Notes: generated from the sequence alone by a model not told the origin. Shown: positions 1 to 6,139, counted from the stretch's first letter. The stretch: DNA of 7,290 nt from an uncultured Sphingobacteriia bacterium (GCA_945957225.1 CAMFKK010000115.1:1-7290); one strand, 5' to 3'. Made by a program: numbers and translations.

Positions 1-86
1 GGATTAAGATTCAAATAATGATTACTATAAATCAAAAACACAATCGAGGCAAAAAGTAGAATAATGTAAATGTTGCTTGAATTCAT
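1..86 (-). CDS. Start of a probable membrane protein, cut by the window edge
   Basis: An open frame starts at the ATG at 86-84 and stays open to the edge, giving 28 complete codons. It begins 11 bp after the antitoxin stop on the same strand. Residues 6-20 (IYIILLFASIVFLIY) form one strongly hydrophobic stretch with polar residues on either side. This fits an N-terminal transmembrane segment or signal anchor. No Shine-Dalgarno sequence is visible, as for the other genes here. The function cannot be named from 28 residues. The frame could be chance in AT-rich DNA, but the hydrophobic pattern and the tight spacing favour a real gene that is co-transcribed with the toxin-antitoxin pair. Confidence 0.45.
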   Translation of the reverse strand, partial: MNSSNIYIILLFASIVFLIYSNHYLNLN

Positions 87-97
87 TATTACATTTA

Positions 98-448
98 TTA
101 TGCTACCAAAGTTGGAATAGTCAATAATTTTTTCCTTCCATTATTATTACTTCTATTAGAAATCATTTCTACTTTAAATTGCACAGTGGCATTCATTGCT
201 TTAAATACTCGAACAATAGTAGAAATAGATGCTTTACTAGAGTTAGATTCCAATTTAGAAATTTGGGCTTTTTGAACCCCAACCAATTTTCCAAGTGCTT
301 CTTGGGTCAGTTTTTTTTCAATTCTAACTTGCTTGATTTTAAAACCAATTTGGTCCAACGATAATTCAAGTTCAAAATCGTTACGACTTCTACTTCCTTT
401 TTTACCAACTATAGAATCTTGTACATCATCTAGTGTATACTTTTTCAT
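98..448 (-). CDS. higA: XRE-family helix-turn-helix antitoxin (HigA-like)
   Basis: This 116-residue protein is the probable antitoxin and DNA-binding autorepressor of a HigBA-type type II module. It should bind and neutralise the adjacent Gp49/RelE-family toxin in the cytoplasm. The HTH_3 (Cro/C1-type) domain covers about residues 33-92, and the recognition region around residues 47-68 reads LTQEALGKLVGVQKAQISKL, a typical XRE signature. The N-terminal MKKYTLDDVQ segment is common in Bacteroidota antitoxins of this group. I chose the ATG at 448 rather than the in-frame ATG at 505. The toxin frame ends at 453, so a start at 448 gives the usual 4-bp toxin-antitoxin spacing, whereas 505 would lie well inside the toxin gene. 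The last 20 or so residues (SNRSNNNGRKK and onward) extend past the usual end of the HTH domain and look like low-complexity tail. The family call is firm; function as an antitoxin is inferred from context. Confidence 0.85.
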   Translation of the reverse strand: MKKYTLDDVQDSIVGKKGSRSRNDFELELSLDQIGFKIKQVRIEKKLTQEALGKLVGVQKAQISKLESNSSKASISTIVRVFKAMNATVQFKVEMISNRSNNNGRKKLLTIPTLVA

Positions 449-452
449 TGCG

Positions 453-827
453 TCAATTTTTAAAATAAAGCAGTCTAATTGCAATTGCTCTTTTAATCTG
501 AGCATCTGGTACTTTACTTTGTTTTTTTATAAAGCTATGAGTTGCTACAACTAATGTTTTATGCTTATCTCTTTTATCCCAAAAAGCTAATAGTCTATAT
601 TGTAATCCTTGATAAAGAGTTCTAAATTCCCAAATATCTGAATCAATTTTTTTAAAAAATACTGGATCATTACCAAGCTGTGACTACCTAATTCCTTGAA
701 GAATTTTTGCTGCATGCTTGACAGGAAGTCCATTCAAAAAAACAAAAGCATCTTTCAAAAAAACGACATTGAATTTTGGATTTCCAAAACTAGTCTCTTC
801 AGAATTAAAATTAATCATAAGTTTCAT
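453..827 (-). pseudogene. higB: HigB/Gp49-family toxin gene interrupted by an amber codon
   Basis: Reading from the ATG at 827-825 gives 124 codons before a TGA at 455-453, with one in-frame TAG (684-686) at codon 48. Before it are the conserved start KFNVVFLKDAFVFLNGLP and the segment AAKILQGIR. After it are NDPVFFKKI, DIWEFRTLYQG, YRLLAFWDKRDK, LVVATHSFIKK and KRAIAIRLLYF. These blocks, in this order, are characteristic of phage Gp49-like HigB toxins of the RelE superfamily, which are ribosome-dependent mRNA endonucleases. Both halves are in the same frame with nothing lost, so the only lesion seen is the TAG. One base change from AAG (Lys) or CAG (Gln) would explain it, and relatives often have Lys near here. 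The lesion may be a true nonsense mutation that inactivates the toxin, or a sequencing error. There is no in-frame ATG soon after the TAG, so re-initiation looks unlikely. The antitoxin follows after 4 bp. Confidence 0.85.
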
Positions 828-869
828 TATAAGGAAACTTTATTTGACATTTATCCCCTAAAAATGCTC

Positions 870-885
870 TGTTACTTTAGTAACA
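870..885. promoter_or_regulatory. Inverted repeat before the toxin-antitoxin module: possible operator
   Basis: TGTTACT-TT-AGTAACA is a perfect 7-bp inverted repeat with a 2-bp spacer. It lies 42 bp upstream of the toxin ATG and 9 bp beyond the stop of the secreted-protein gene. Palindromes of this size in front of HigBA-type modules commonly serve as the operator bound by the XRE antitoxin. Read as RNA on the minus strand it could also form a 6-bp stem with a TAAA loop, followed 5 nt later by TTTTT, so a weak terminator for the upstream operon is the main alternative. I see no convincing TAnnTTTG element beside it. Confidence 0.4.
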
Positions 886-894
886 TGTTCTAGT

Positions 895-1644
895 TCAACG
901 AGTTTGCTTATTTATAGCTAGATATTCATTAAAATATCTTTGAATTTTTTTCGAATCAAAATCAGTGATTGGGTCTAATCTAAATATGAAATAATACTTA
1001 GGCATTGTTTTATTATAAGCTTTAATAAAACGCTCTGGTTCATCAGATCTAATTTCAATCAATTTAGATGATCGAATTGAATCCATGTAATGAGAGATAG
1101 ATATTTCATGGTTTCTTAAATCATCAGAAAAGGTTAGTGTCCAAGTAGATTTTACTGTTGTATCTGAAGGATTAATTATTTGATAAACATCTTTAAATTC
1201 ATGTTCATTAACGCTCAAATTTTGTTGAAGTGGTAAAATATTTAATGTTTTAAAATCTTGCTCAATTGCATTATTAAAATAGGTTTTAGAATAACTTCCT
1301 GAATCTATGTGTTGCCTTAACAGATGAATATTCATTACTGAATCAGTTAAGTAACCATAAATACTATCAGATTGATGAACAAATACTCGTTCATAATGCT
1401 CTGTAGACATCAATGTTCCAAAAACAATATTATCAACTGGAACTAGTCTACTATATATTTTTAAGTCCTTATAATAGTAAACAAAGTCAACCGTAGTATC
1501 ATACCCTGTTATCTTTAAATCATTATCAAAAACAGGTCCAATCTTACTTATTTTAAAAGCCTTTATTTCCATGTTTTGTGATTGAACATTTTCTGGAAAA
1601 AAAGCAAAAAATAAAGTAATAATATATAATACGGTTGACTTCAT
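895..1644 (-). CDS. Secreted protein of unknown function (249 aa)
   Basis: I do not recognise a family. The first 22 or so residues form a signal peptide: a Lys at position 2, a hydrophobic core VLYIITLFFAFF, and a likely cleavage site near VQSQ. There is no lipobox Cys, so the mature protein should be free in the periplasm or exported. The rest is polar and rich in Asp, Ser, Tyr and Ile, with no Cys and no further membrane segment. The spacing of aromatic and charged residues suggests a mostly beta-strand fold, but that is a guess. The ATG at 1644 lies 5 bp after the stop of the upstream lipoprotein gene, so the two are almost certainly one operon and may act together at the cell envelope. 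The gene is AT-rich. Confidence 0.75.
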   Translation of the reverse strand: MKSTVLYIITLFFAFFPENVQSQNMEIKAFKISKIGPVFDNDLKITGYDTTVDFVYYYKDLKIYSRLVPVDNIVFGTLMSTEHYERVFVHQSDSIYGYLTDSVMNIHLLRQHIDSGSYSKTYFNNAIEQDFKTLNILPLQQNLSVNEHEFKDVYQIINPSDTTVKSTWTLTFSDDLRNHEISISHYMDSIRSSKLIEIRSDEPERFIKAYNKTMPKYYFIFRLDPITDFDSKKIQRYFNEYLAINKQTR

Positions 1645-1649
1645 TTTAA

Positions 1650-2906
1650 TTAGTTATTGCGTGCTTGAATTTTAAATGTACTAGTTTTTGAAATTTTATT
1701 TTGATGCCAACTTCCGCTTGGGGTACAATTCAACCTAATATCGGCTTCTGCAAAAACTATAACTGTTGCTGAAGTTAAATCGTCAGAAAAAACAATGGGA
1801 CTTGCCGCAGAATTTAATACCACTTCAAAACAAGGAGGTGTACTTGCTGCTCTGGAACTAAGACCTTCAAATTTTAGTTCTTCCCATTTCCATATTTGAT
1901 CTGTTGGATTATTTCTAAACCTTATACCACCAAAAATTGCTTCATAGTATTGAGTGACATTTGATACATAATAATTAACACGTAATGCATCAATAAAAAT
2001 CAATCTTGGTTCTCTTACTTTAAAAGTTTCTTTATCCATTGTTTCTGGACCATTTGAAGTATTATTTATTGTTCCTGAACTTGCTTCAAATATTACTGTT
2101 TTAACTATTTCTTTTGCTTCATCTGGAGTGTAATTACATTCACTATCAGAGGTTACAGGCCCTGTTCCTCCACCTCCAACACAATTTCCTTTTCTAATAT
2201 ATGTTTTTGCGGTGGTAATACCAATAGAGAAGGGCTGTTCTTCACAATCATTACATTGGGTATACATATACTGCCATAGCTCTGTGCCATCGCCATAAGT
2301 GGTTACCCAATACCAGGCAATACAGGTTTGTAGGGTAGTTATGTTTCCGCGTTTGGTTGCTCCTTTAGAGCGGAGGGTTTTGTTATAAGCTAGTAAACCA
2401 TTGTTGTATTTTAACTCCGATTTGAATTTATTATCCAAAGTGAAATCTGTGATCTGTCCTGTAAATCCATGATTGGTTTTGGAGTCAGGTTGCAAATACC
2501 TTGCTTGAATTACATCCATCTTCTTATAGGAATAGTTTGACTTTTCTGAATTAACATCAACCAAAAAACAACTATCCACAACTCTTTTTTGAGTATTATA
2601 AAAGAAGGCAAGACCCAATGTTTGATTACCAACTGGAATATAAACCATGGATTGATAAGGTGAAATATAGCTCTGTTCTCCTTGATCCCATTTGCTGTTA
2701 GACATTATTGAATCAATCATAGGTTTCCCATTTTTACCAACATGGTCTTTTTGGTCCGTCAACCAAAATTGCAAGCTATTTAAAAGTGATGTGTCTAGAT
2801 TGGATATTACAACTGGATCGGAAGCAGTTTCTGTTTTCTTACAACCAAACATGCAAGTGGTTGAAGCAACAATGATCAGCAACAGAAAGTAAAGGCTCTT
2901 TTTCAT
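1650..2906 (-). CDS. Lipoprotein of unknown function (418 aa)
   Basis: The N-terminus MKKSLYFLLLIIVASTTCMFGC is a type II signal peptide with the lipidated Cys at residue 22, followed by KKTETASD, which is typical of Bacteroidota lipoproteins. About residues 35-180 resemble no family I can name. About residues 188-245 form a Cys- and Trp-rich patch: C195-IAWYWVTTYGDGTELWQYMYTQ-C218-ND-C221, then C242 followed by GGGG. Patches of this style recur in surface lipoproteins of Chitinophagaceae-like genomes. After the Gly-rich linker at 243-251, residues 255-418 look like a separate module with C257, C359 and C394 and many beta-type segments near the end. The gene leads a two-gene operon with the secreted protein that starts 5 bp after its stop. 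The GGGGTGP hinge and a lower GC content beyond it may mark a domain boundary. No catalytic motif is visible, so no function is assigned. Confidence 0.8.
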   Translation of the reverse strand: MKKSLYFLLLIIVASTTCMFGCKKTETASDPVVISNLDTSLLNSLQFWLTDQKDHVGKNGKPMIDSIMSNSKWDQGEQSYISPYQSMVYIPVGNQTLGLAFFYNTQKRVVDSCFLVDVNSEKSNYSYKKMDVIQARYLQPDSKTNHGFTGQITDFTLDNKFKSELKYNNGLLAYNKTLRSKGATKRGNITTLQTCIAWYWVTTYGDGTELWQYMYTQCNDCEEQPFSIGITTAKTYIRKGNCVGGGGTGPVTSDSECNYTPDEAKEIVKTVIFEASSGTINNTSNGPETMDKETFKVREPRLIFIDALRVNYYVSNVTQYYEAIFGGIRFRNNPTDQIWKWEELKFEGLSSRAASTPPCFEVVLNSAASPIVFSDDLTSATVIVFAEADIRLNCTPSGSWHQNKISKTSTFKIQARNN

Positions 2907-2971
2907 AAAATAGGTTTTAAAGGTGTAAAGCCGAATAGACTACTTGTTAGTAGATAAATCCGTAATACCTG

Positions 2972-3003
2972 TAAAAGTATATTTCATGAAAAGCGCTGTC
3001 AAG
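2972..3003 (-). promoter_or_regulatory. Candidate Bacteroidota-type promoter for the lipoprotein operon
   Basis: Read on the minus strand, CTTG (3003-3000) is separated by 20 bp from TACTTTTA (2979-2972). This matches the Bacteroidota consensus TTTG ... TAnnTTTG with one mismatch in each element and a normal spacing. The same DNA also contains TTGACA (3002-2997). Transcription would start near 2966, leaving a leader of about 60 nt before the ATG at 2906. The -33 element lies inside the AGCGCT hairpin, so binding of a protein there, or read-through from the sulfatase gene, could affect it. Confidence 0.4.
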
Positions 3004-3007
3004 CGCT
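2988..3007 (-). terminator. Hairpin with T-run after the sulfatase gene
   Basis: On the minus strand AGCGCT-TGAC-AGCGCT (3007-2992) forms a 6-bp stem with a 4-nt loop and is followed directly by TTTT. It lies about 30 bp after the sulfatase stop codon, as expected for a short intrinsic terminator. The stem is short and the T-run only four bases, so termination may be leaky. The two AGCGCT copies are each palindromes and their starts are 10 bp apart, about one helical turn, so an operator is a serious alternative. Confidence 0.4.
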
Positions 3008-3036
3008 AAAACACCCTATTTGACTGCAGAAAACAC

Positions 3037-4458
3037 CTATTTAGCTTTAAAAAACGGAAAATCTTGATTCTCCACATGTGCGGTTTTCATGATCTCCTGT
3101 ATGCGCGCAACAATCTCAGGGTTTGCTGAAGCGATATTATTTTTCTCGGCAAGATCGTTGCTGAGGTTATAGAGTTCAATGGGTCCATTGGGATTGGTAG
3201 AAGCATTGTATCTAACGCCCTTCCAATTGCCCATGCTCACCGCTTGTCTACCACCGTTTTCATGGAACTCCCAATAATAATACTCGTGTTGGTCTTGTTT
3301 GCCCTTGGCTGTTAGTGTTGGCAAGATGGAAAGCCCATCTATACCTGCAGGAATGGTTTGTTTGGTGAGCTGCGCAAACGTGGGAAGAAAATCCCAGAAG
3401 GCGCCAGTTTGTGTAGACACTTGACCAGCTTTAATAGAAGCGGGCCAGCGGGCAATCATGGGTTCGCGCATGCCACCTTCATAGAGGTCGCGCTTGATGC
3501 CCCTAAGTCCTCCATTGCTATTAAAGAAATCAGGATTGTTCCCGCCTTCGCGGTGAGGCCCATTGTCACTGGTAAAAATCACCAACGTGTTTTTATCCAA
3601 ACCTAGGGTAACCAATTGCTGCATCACCTGACCCACATAGTCATCCATCTTCTGAACCATGGCCGCATAAGCTGCTTTGGGATAAGCATGTGGCTGATAG
3701 CCCTTGCCATTCCAGGGTTTTAGTGCAACGGGTTGCTCGTTAAATTGTTTTTTATAGTATTCTAAATTAGCATCGCCGTTAGGCAATTGCAAAGCCGCAT
3801 GAGGCAGGGTATAAGAGAGATAGAGAAAGAAGGGTTTGTTTTTGTTCTGCGCCATAAAGTCTAGGGCCTGACGCTGAATCATGTCACCCGCATACTGCGT
3901 TTGATTGTTGAAGGTATTGGGCAGGTCAATCCTTGTTTGGTTATTCCACAAATGATCGGGAAAATAATCGTGCGCCAAAGACTGACAATTGTAACCATAG
4001 AATTTATCAAAACCCTGCTTGATGGGATCACCCGTTGAACCAACAGGACCCAGCCCCCATTTGCCAAAATCGCCCGTGGTATAACCCGCGTTCTTGAATA
4101 ATTCTGCAATGGTAAAAGCATTGTCCGGAATGGGAAACTGGCCCTCGGGCTCCATGCCCACATTGCCCCTCACAGGCGTATGACCCGTGTGCAACCCCGT
4201 CATTAAAGACGCGCGCGATGGCGCACATACCGATGTGCCCGAATAGAACTGCGTAAACTTCATGCCCTCCGCCGCCAGTTGATCAATATGCGGCGTCCTG
4301 ATTTTTTGCTGACCATAACAACCCAAATCGCCATAGCCCAAATCATCTGCTAAAATAAAAATCACATTAGGCTTAGTTTTTTGGCCGTTGGCGATGCTAA
4401 ACAAAGACAGCATGGCCATCACAAGAAGAGAAACAGATCTACGATTCATGGGTTGCAT
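3037..4458 (-). CDS. Secreted S1-family sulfatase (arylsulfatase type)
   Basis: This 473-residue protein hydrolyses sulfate esters, probably on sulfated glycans, in the periplasm. A signal peptide covers residues 1-25 (RRSVSLLVMAMLSLFSIANG|Q). The catalytic motif is C78-A-P-S-R82 followed by ASLMTG; C78 is the residue converted to formylglycine, so a maturation enzyme must be encoded elsewhere. Other S1 active-site landmarks are D38-D39 in ADDLGYGD, H93 (TGHTP), K133 (FGKWGLG), H220 (LPH), D298-N299-G300 in FTSDNGPHREGG, and K322 in GIKRDLYEGGMREP. The set appears complete and the length is normal for the family. The region around NCQSLAHDYFPDHLW resembles GALNS-like sulfatases, but the substrate cannot be fixed and no glycoside hydrolase or SusCD pair is nearby. 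The ATG at 4449 (MNRRS) is an equally good start. The gene is clearly GC-richer than both sides, so it differs in origin or history from its neighbours. Confidence 0.95.
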   Translation of the reverse strand: MQPMNRRSVSLLVMAMLSLFSIANGQKTKPNVIFILADDLGYGDLGCYGQQKIRTPHIDQLAAEGMKFTQFYSGTSVCAPSRASLMTGLHTGHTPVRGNVGMEPEGQFPIPDNAFTIAELFKNAGYTTGDFGKWGLGPVGSTGDPIKQGFDKFYGYNCQSLAHDYFPDHLWNNQTRIDLPNTFNNQTQYAGDMIQRQALDFMAQNKNKPFFLYLSYTLPHAALQLPNGDANLEYYKKQFNEQPVALKPWNGKGYQPHAYPKAAYAAMVQKMDDYVGQVMQQLVTLGLDKNTLVIFTSDNGPHREGGNNPDFFNSNGGLRGIKRDLYEGGMREPMIARWPASIKAGQVSTQTGAFWDFLPTFAQLTKQTIPAGIDGLSILPTLTAKGKQDQHEYYYWEFHENGGRQAVSMGNWKGVRYNASTNPNGPIELYNLSNDLAEKNNIASANPEIVARIQEIMKTAHVENQDFPFFKAK

Positions 4459-4470
4459 TTAAGACTGTTT

Positions 4471-4478
4471 CAAATATA
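4471..4478 (-). promoter_or_regulatory. Possible -7 promoter element of the sulfatase gene
   Basis: On the minus strand TATATTTG exactly matches the Bacteroidota -7 consensus TAnnTTTG. It lies 12 bp upstream of the annotated ATG (4458) and 21 bp upstream of the alternative ATG (4449). The later start would leave a more normal leader. I find no TTTG at the expected -33 distance, where the imperfect hairpin at 4481-4500 lies instead. Read-through from the restriction-modification operon is the alternative source of transcript. Confidence 0.35.
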
Positions 4479-4480
4479 CT

Positions 4481-4500
4481 GCAAGCCGATGGGCTTTGCG
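4481..4500. repeat. Imperfect inverted repeat upstream of the sulfatase gene
   Basis: On the plus strand GCAAGCC and GGCTTTGC flank a GATG loop. They pair over seven positions with one bulged T. The repeat sits directly upstream of the TATATTTG element and downstream of the zinc-ribbon gene. There is no T-run on the minus-strand side, so it is a poor intrinsic terminator. It could be an operator or only a weak RNA structure between the two transcription units. Confidence 0.3.
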
Positions 4501-4508
4501 TCATGCGT

Positions 4509-4520
4509 GCAACCGGTTGC
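4509..4520. repeat. Perfect 12-bp palindrome GCAACCGGTTGC
   Basis: GCAACCGGTTGC reads the same on both strands. It begins 8 bp after the stop codon of the zinc-ribbon gene, between the restriction-modification operon and the sulfatase gene. As RNA it could make only a 4-bp stem with a CCGG loop, so a protein-binding site is more natural than a terminator. Its role is unknown, and chance cannot be ruled out for 12 bp. Confidence 0.35.
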
Positions 4521-4528
4521 GTGGGAAA

Positions 4529-4696
4529 TTATTCTTCCACTATAAATTCAAATGCGCATTCTGCCGAAGGGCAGCGATGTTCTTGCGTCTTTGCAGGTGA
4601 ATCAAAATGCTCAGCAACTATTTCGGTTCTTAACCCACATTGAGGACATGTAGTTGGTTGGTCGGAAAATAAAAAGATGTCAGTTATATTAATCAT
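4529..4696 (-). CDS. Small CPxC zinc-ribbon protein coupled to the restriction gene (55 aa)
   Basis: The frame from the ATG at 4696-4694 to the TAA at 4531-4529 encodes 55 residues starting MINITDIFLFSDQ. It carries two Cys pairs: C17-P-Q-C20-G, and C42-P-S-A-E-C47 near the end. This arrangement is typical of a small zinc ribbon, which commonly binds nucleic acid or protein. The ATG overlaps the TGA of the restriction endonuclease in an ATGA junction, the classic sign of translational coupling, so it is very probably made from the same mRNA as the endonuclease. The reading frame has ordinary acidic and hydrophobic composition and ends FEFIVEE. I do not know a named family for it. By position it could be an accessory or regulatory partner of the restriction-modification system; a passenger gene is the alternative. 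Confidence 0.75.
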   Translation of the reverse strand: MINITDIFLFSDQPTTCPQCGLRTEIVAEHFDSPAKTQEHRCPSAECAFEFIVEE

Positions 4697-6129
4697 TGAA
4701 CAATTGATTTTATATAACTCGCATTAAGCCAATAACATTTTTTCTTTTCCATTCTTCCAGATGGAGTTTCCATTAAATCAAAACTATCAGCACCTTTTGG
4801 TCTAACATGGCAAATTCTATTATCTGAAATTTTGATGAAGTTTTCATAGTCATCATTTAGAATTTTTTGTTTTGTGTCTTCCCAGAATAATCGTGCTTTT
4901 TCTAAATCATTCAGAGGCATTGTCCAAAACTGAACTTTTCTCAATACAAAATTGTCATTTTCATCTTTCTGAAATACAACAAAGAAAAAACGCTTTGTTA
5001 GGATATAGTTCCAATATGATTCTTCCCATTCTTCTTCAACAATTTCTTTGTATTTGATTTGAGCAAAAGACATACTCTCTTTTAAAACACCGGAATTCTC
5101 AAGCCGTATTGTTTTCATTTCAATATCAGACTTTTCAAACTCCTCTATTTTCTTTTTAGAAATTCCTAGAATTGCTTTGGCTATCAAATAAAATTTGCTT
5201 TTGGCACTTGAAATATCTAAATCAAATACATCAATAATTTCTTCATCTGTTTTACCAAAAAAAGGTTCAAATTTTCTAGTGACCAATTGTTCAAATGTCT
5301 CTCCAGTGGAATATTCATTTATATTTTTTACTATCGGTTCTAGTTCATTTAGATTGAATTTTTTATACGGAATGTATGGGTCATCTGAGCCATTCAAAGT
5401 GTCACTTAAAATAGGTAGATATTCGTTTATATCAAAAGAAACATCTTCACCTGCAAGGCTTTTTTCTATAATAAAATTTAGATACTTTGATTTTAAAGAG
5501 AATGCTCTTTGCATTGCCATTTCTGTTGAAAAGGGCTGTTTTCTAAGAGATTCTTTATTTGCACCTTTAGTACATGCTCCTAAATATATTGTGTCACCCT
5601 CAGAAATTTCGTGAGCTTTCCCATTTCTTATTTTGGTTACTATAGTTGTCCAATCATCTTTAATGATTTTTAAATCAGCAGGTGGGAACCTCCAGAGACG
5701 TACAATCTTAAAAATGTAGTCAATATCTATTTTCTCAGACTCGTGGATATAGAATAGGAGTAGTAAGTGGTTATTTTTTTTCCAAAATGTACTTGTAGAG
5801 AAACTAAATGCATGTTCCTCATCATAGTTTATTATACTAAATACTAAACGTTCTTTCGAAACAAGACCTCTTTGTATTTGTTTAAGAGGAGTGGTTTTTA
5901 TTTCTACACCAAGCTCTTGTAAATCTGGTAAAGCATCTGAATTGTTTTCAATAAAGAAAAACATTTCTTCTACTTTTTGACCTAAACCACCTTTCCCTTT
6001 GTATTCATGCTCTACTATATCAGCTGGAATTACCTCACGTAATGTTTTTCCTTCTATTGTTTTAGCATAATTGATAACAGAATGAATATCTGTTTTATCA
6101 TATGGTAATTCTGTGAGAAGGAATTTCAT
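4693..6129 (-). CDS. MutH/Sau3AI-family type II restriction endonuclease, GATC predicted
   Basis: This 478-residue protein is a two-domain DNA endonuclease close in length to Sau3AI. In the N-terminal MutH-like domain (about residues 10-220) the catalytic D-x(6)-E-x-K motif is D69 ... E76-I-K78 in LPDLQELGVEIKTTPL, preceded by KGKGGLGQKVEEMF (residues 44-57), which supplies the conserved acidic residue. The C-terminal half repeats the pattern: a G-E-T-F-E helix start at 276-280, then SDIEMKTIRL with E337 and K339, and the family-typical HVRPKGADSFD and CYWLNASYI near the end. In Sau3AI the second domain is an allosteric DNA-binding copy. The enzyme is expected to cut unmodified GATC, although specificity is inferred from the family. 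The ATG at 6129 lies 10 bp after the methyltransferase stop, and the stop overlaps the zinc-ribbon start. A MutH mismatch-repair role is unlikely given its size and its cytosine methyltransferase partner. Confidence 0.93.
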   Translation of the reverse strand: MKFLLTELPYDKTDIHSVINYAKTIEGKTLREVIPADIVEHEYKGKGGLGQKVEEMFFFIENNSDALPDLQELGVEIKTTPLKQIQRGLVSKERLVFSIINYDEEHAFSFSTSTFWKKNNHLLLLFYIHESEKIDIDYIFKIVRLWRFPPADLKIIKDDWTTIVTKIRNGKAHEISEGDTIYLGACTKGANKESLRKQPFSTEMAMQRAFSLKSKYLNFIIEKSLAGEDVSFDINEYLPILSDTLNGSDDPYIPYKKFNLNELEPIVKNINEYSTGETFEQLVTRKFEPFFGKTDEEIIDVFDLDISSAKSKFYLIAKAILGISKKKIEEFEKSDIEMKTIRLENSGVLKESMSFAQIKYKEIVEEEWEESYWNYILTKRFFFVVFQKDENDNFVLRKVQFWTMPLNDLEKARLFWEDTKQKILNDDYENFIKISDNRICHVRPKGADSFDLMETPSGRMEKKKCYWLNASYIKSIVQ

Positions 6130-6139
6130 TTACATAATT

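Noticed and set aside
449..505. The ATG at 505 as the antitoxin start
   Set aside because: It lies inside the toxin C-terminal codons, and the added 19 residues resemble no antitoxin N-terminus. The ATG at 448 gives the normal 4-bp spacing.
179..554. Plus-strand open frames across the toxin-antitoxin region
   Set aside because: Both are antisense to the antitoxin and toxin, which carry clear family signatures.
696..893. A 65-codon plus-strand open frame across the toxin N-terminus
   Set aside because: It is Lys- and Phe-rich, antisense to the conserved start of the toxin, and runs through the inverted repeat.
3879..4228. Two other minus-strand open frames within the sulfatase gene (3879-4163 and 4028-4228)
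   Set aside because: They are out of frame with the sulfatase, whose motifs are continuous across the region. The higher GC content simply removes stop codons from the other frames.
5195..5614. A 139-codon plus-strand open frame inside the endonuclease gene
   Set aside because: It lies wholly antisense to a well-supported gene, has a skewed composition, and shows no recognisable motif. It is a shadow of the minus-strand coding sequence.
4693..6129. MutH mismatch-repair endonuclease
   Set aside because: MutH is about half this size and works with Dam adenine methylation. Here the partner is a cytosine-5 methyltransferase and the protein has two domains, as in Sau3AI.
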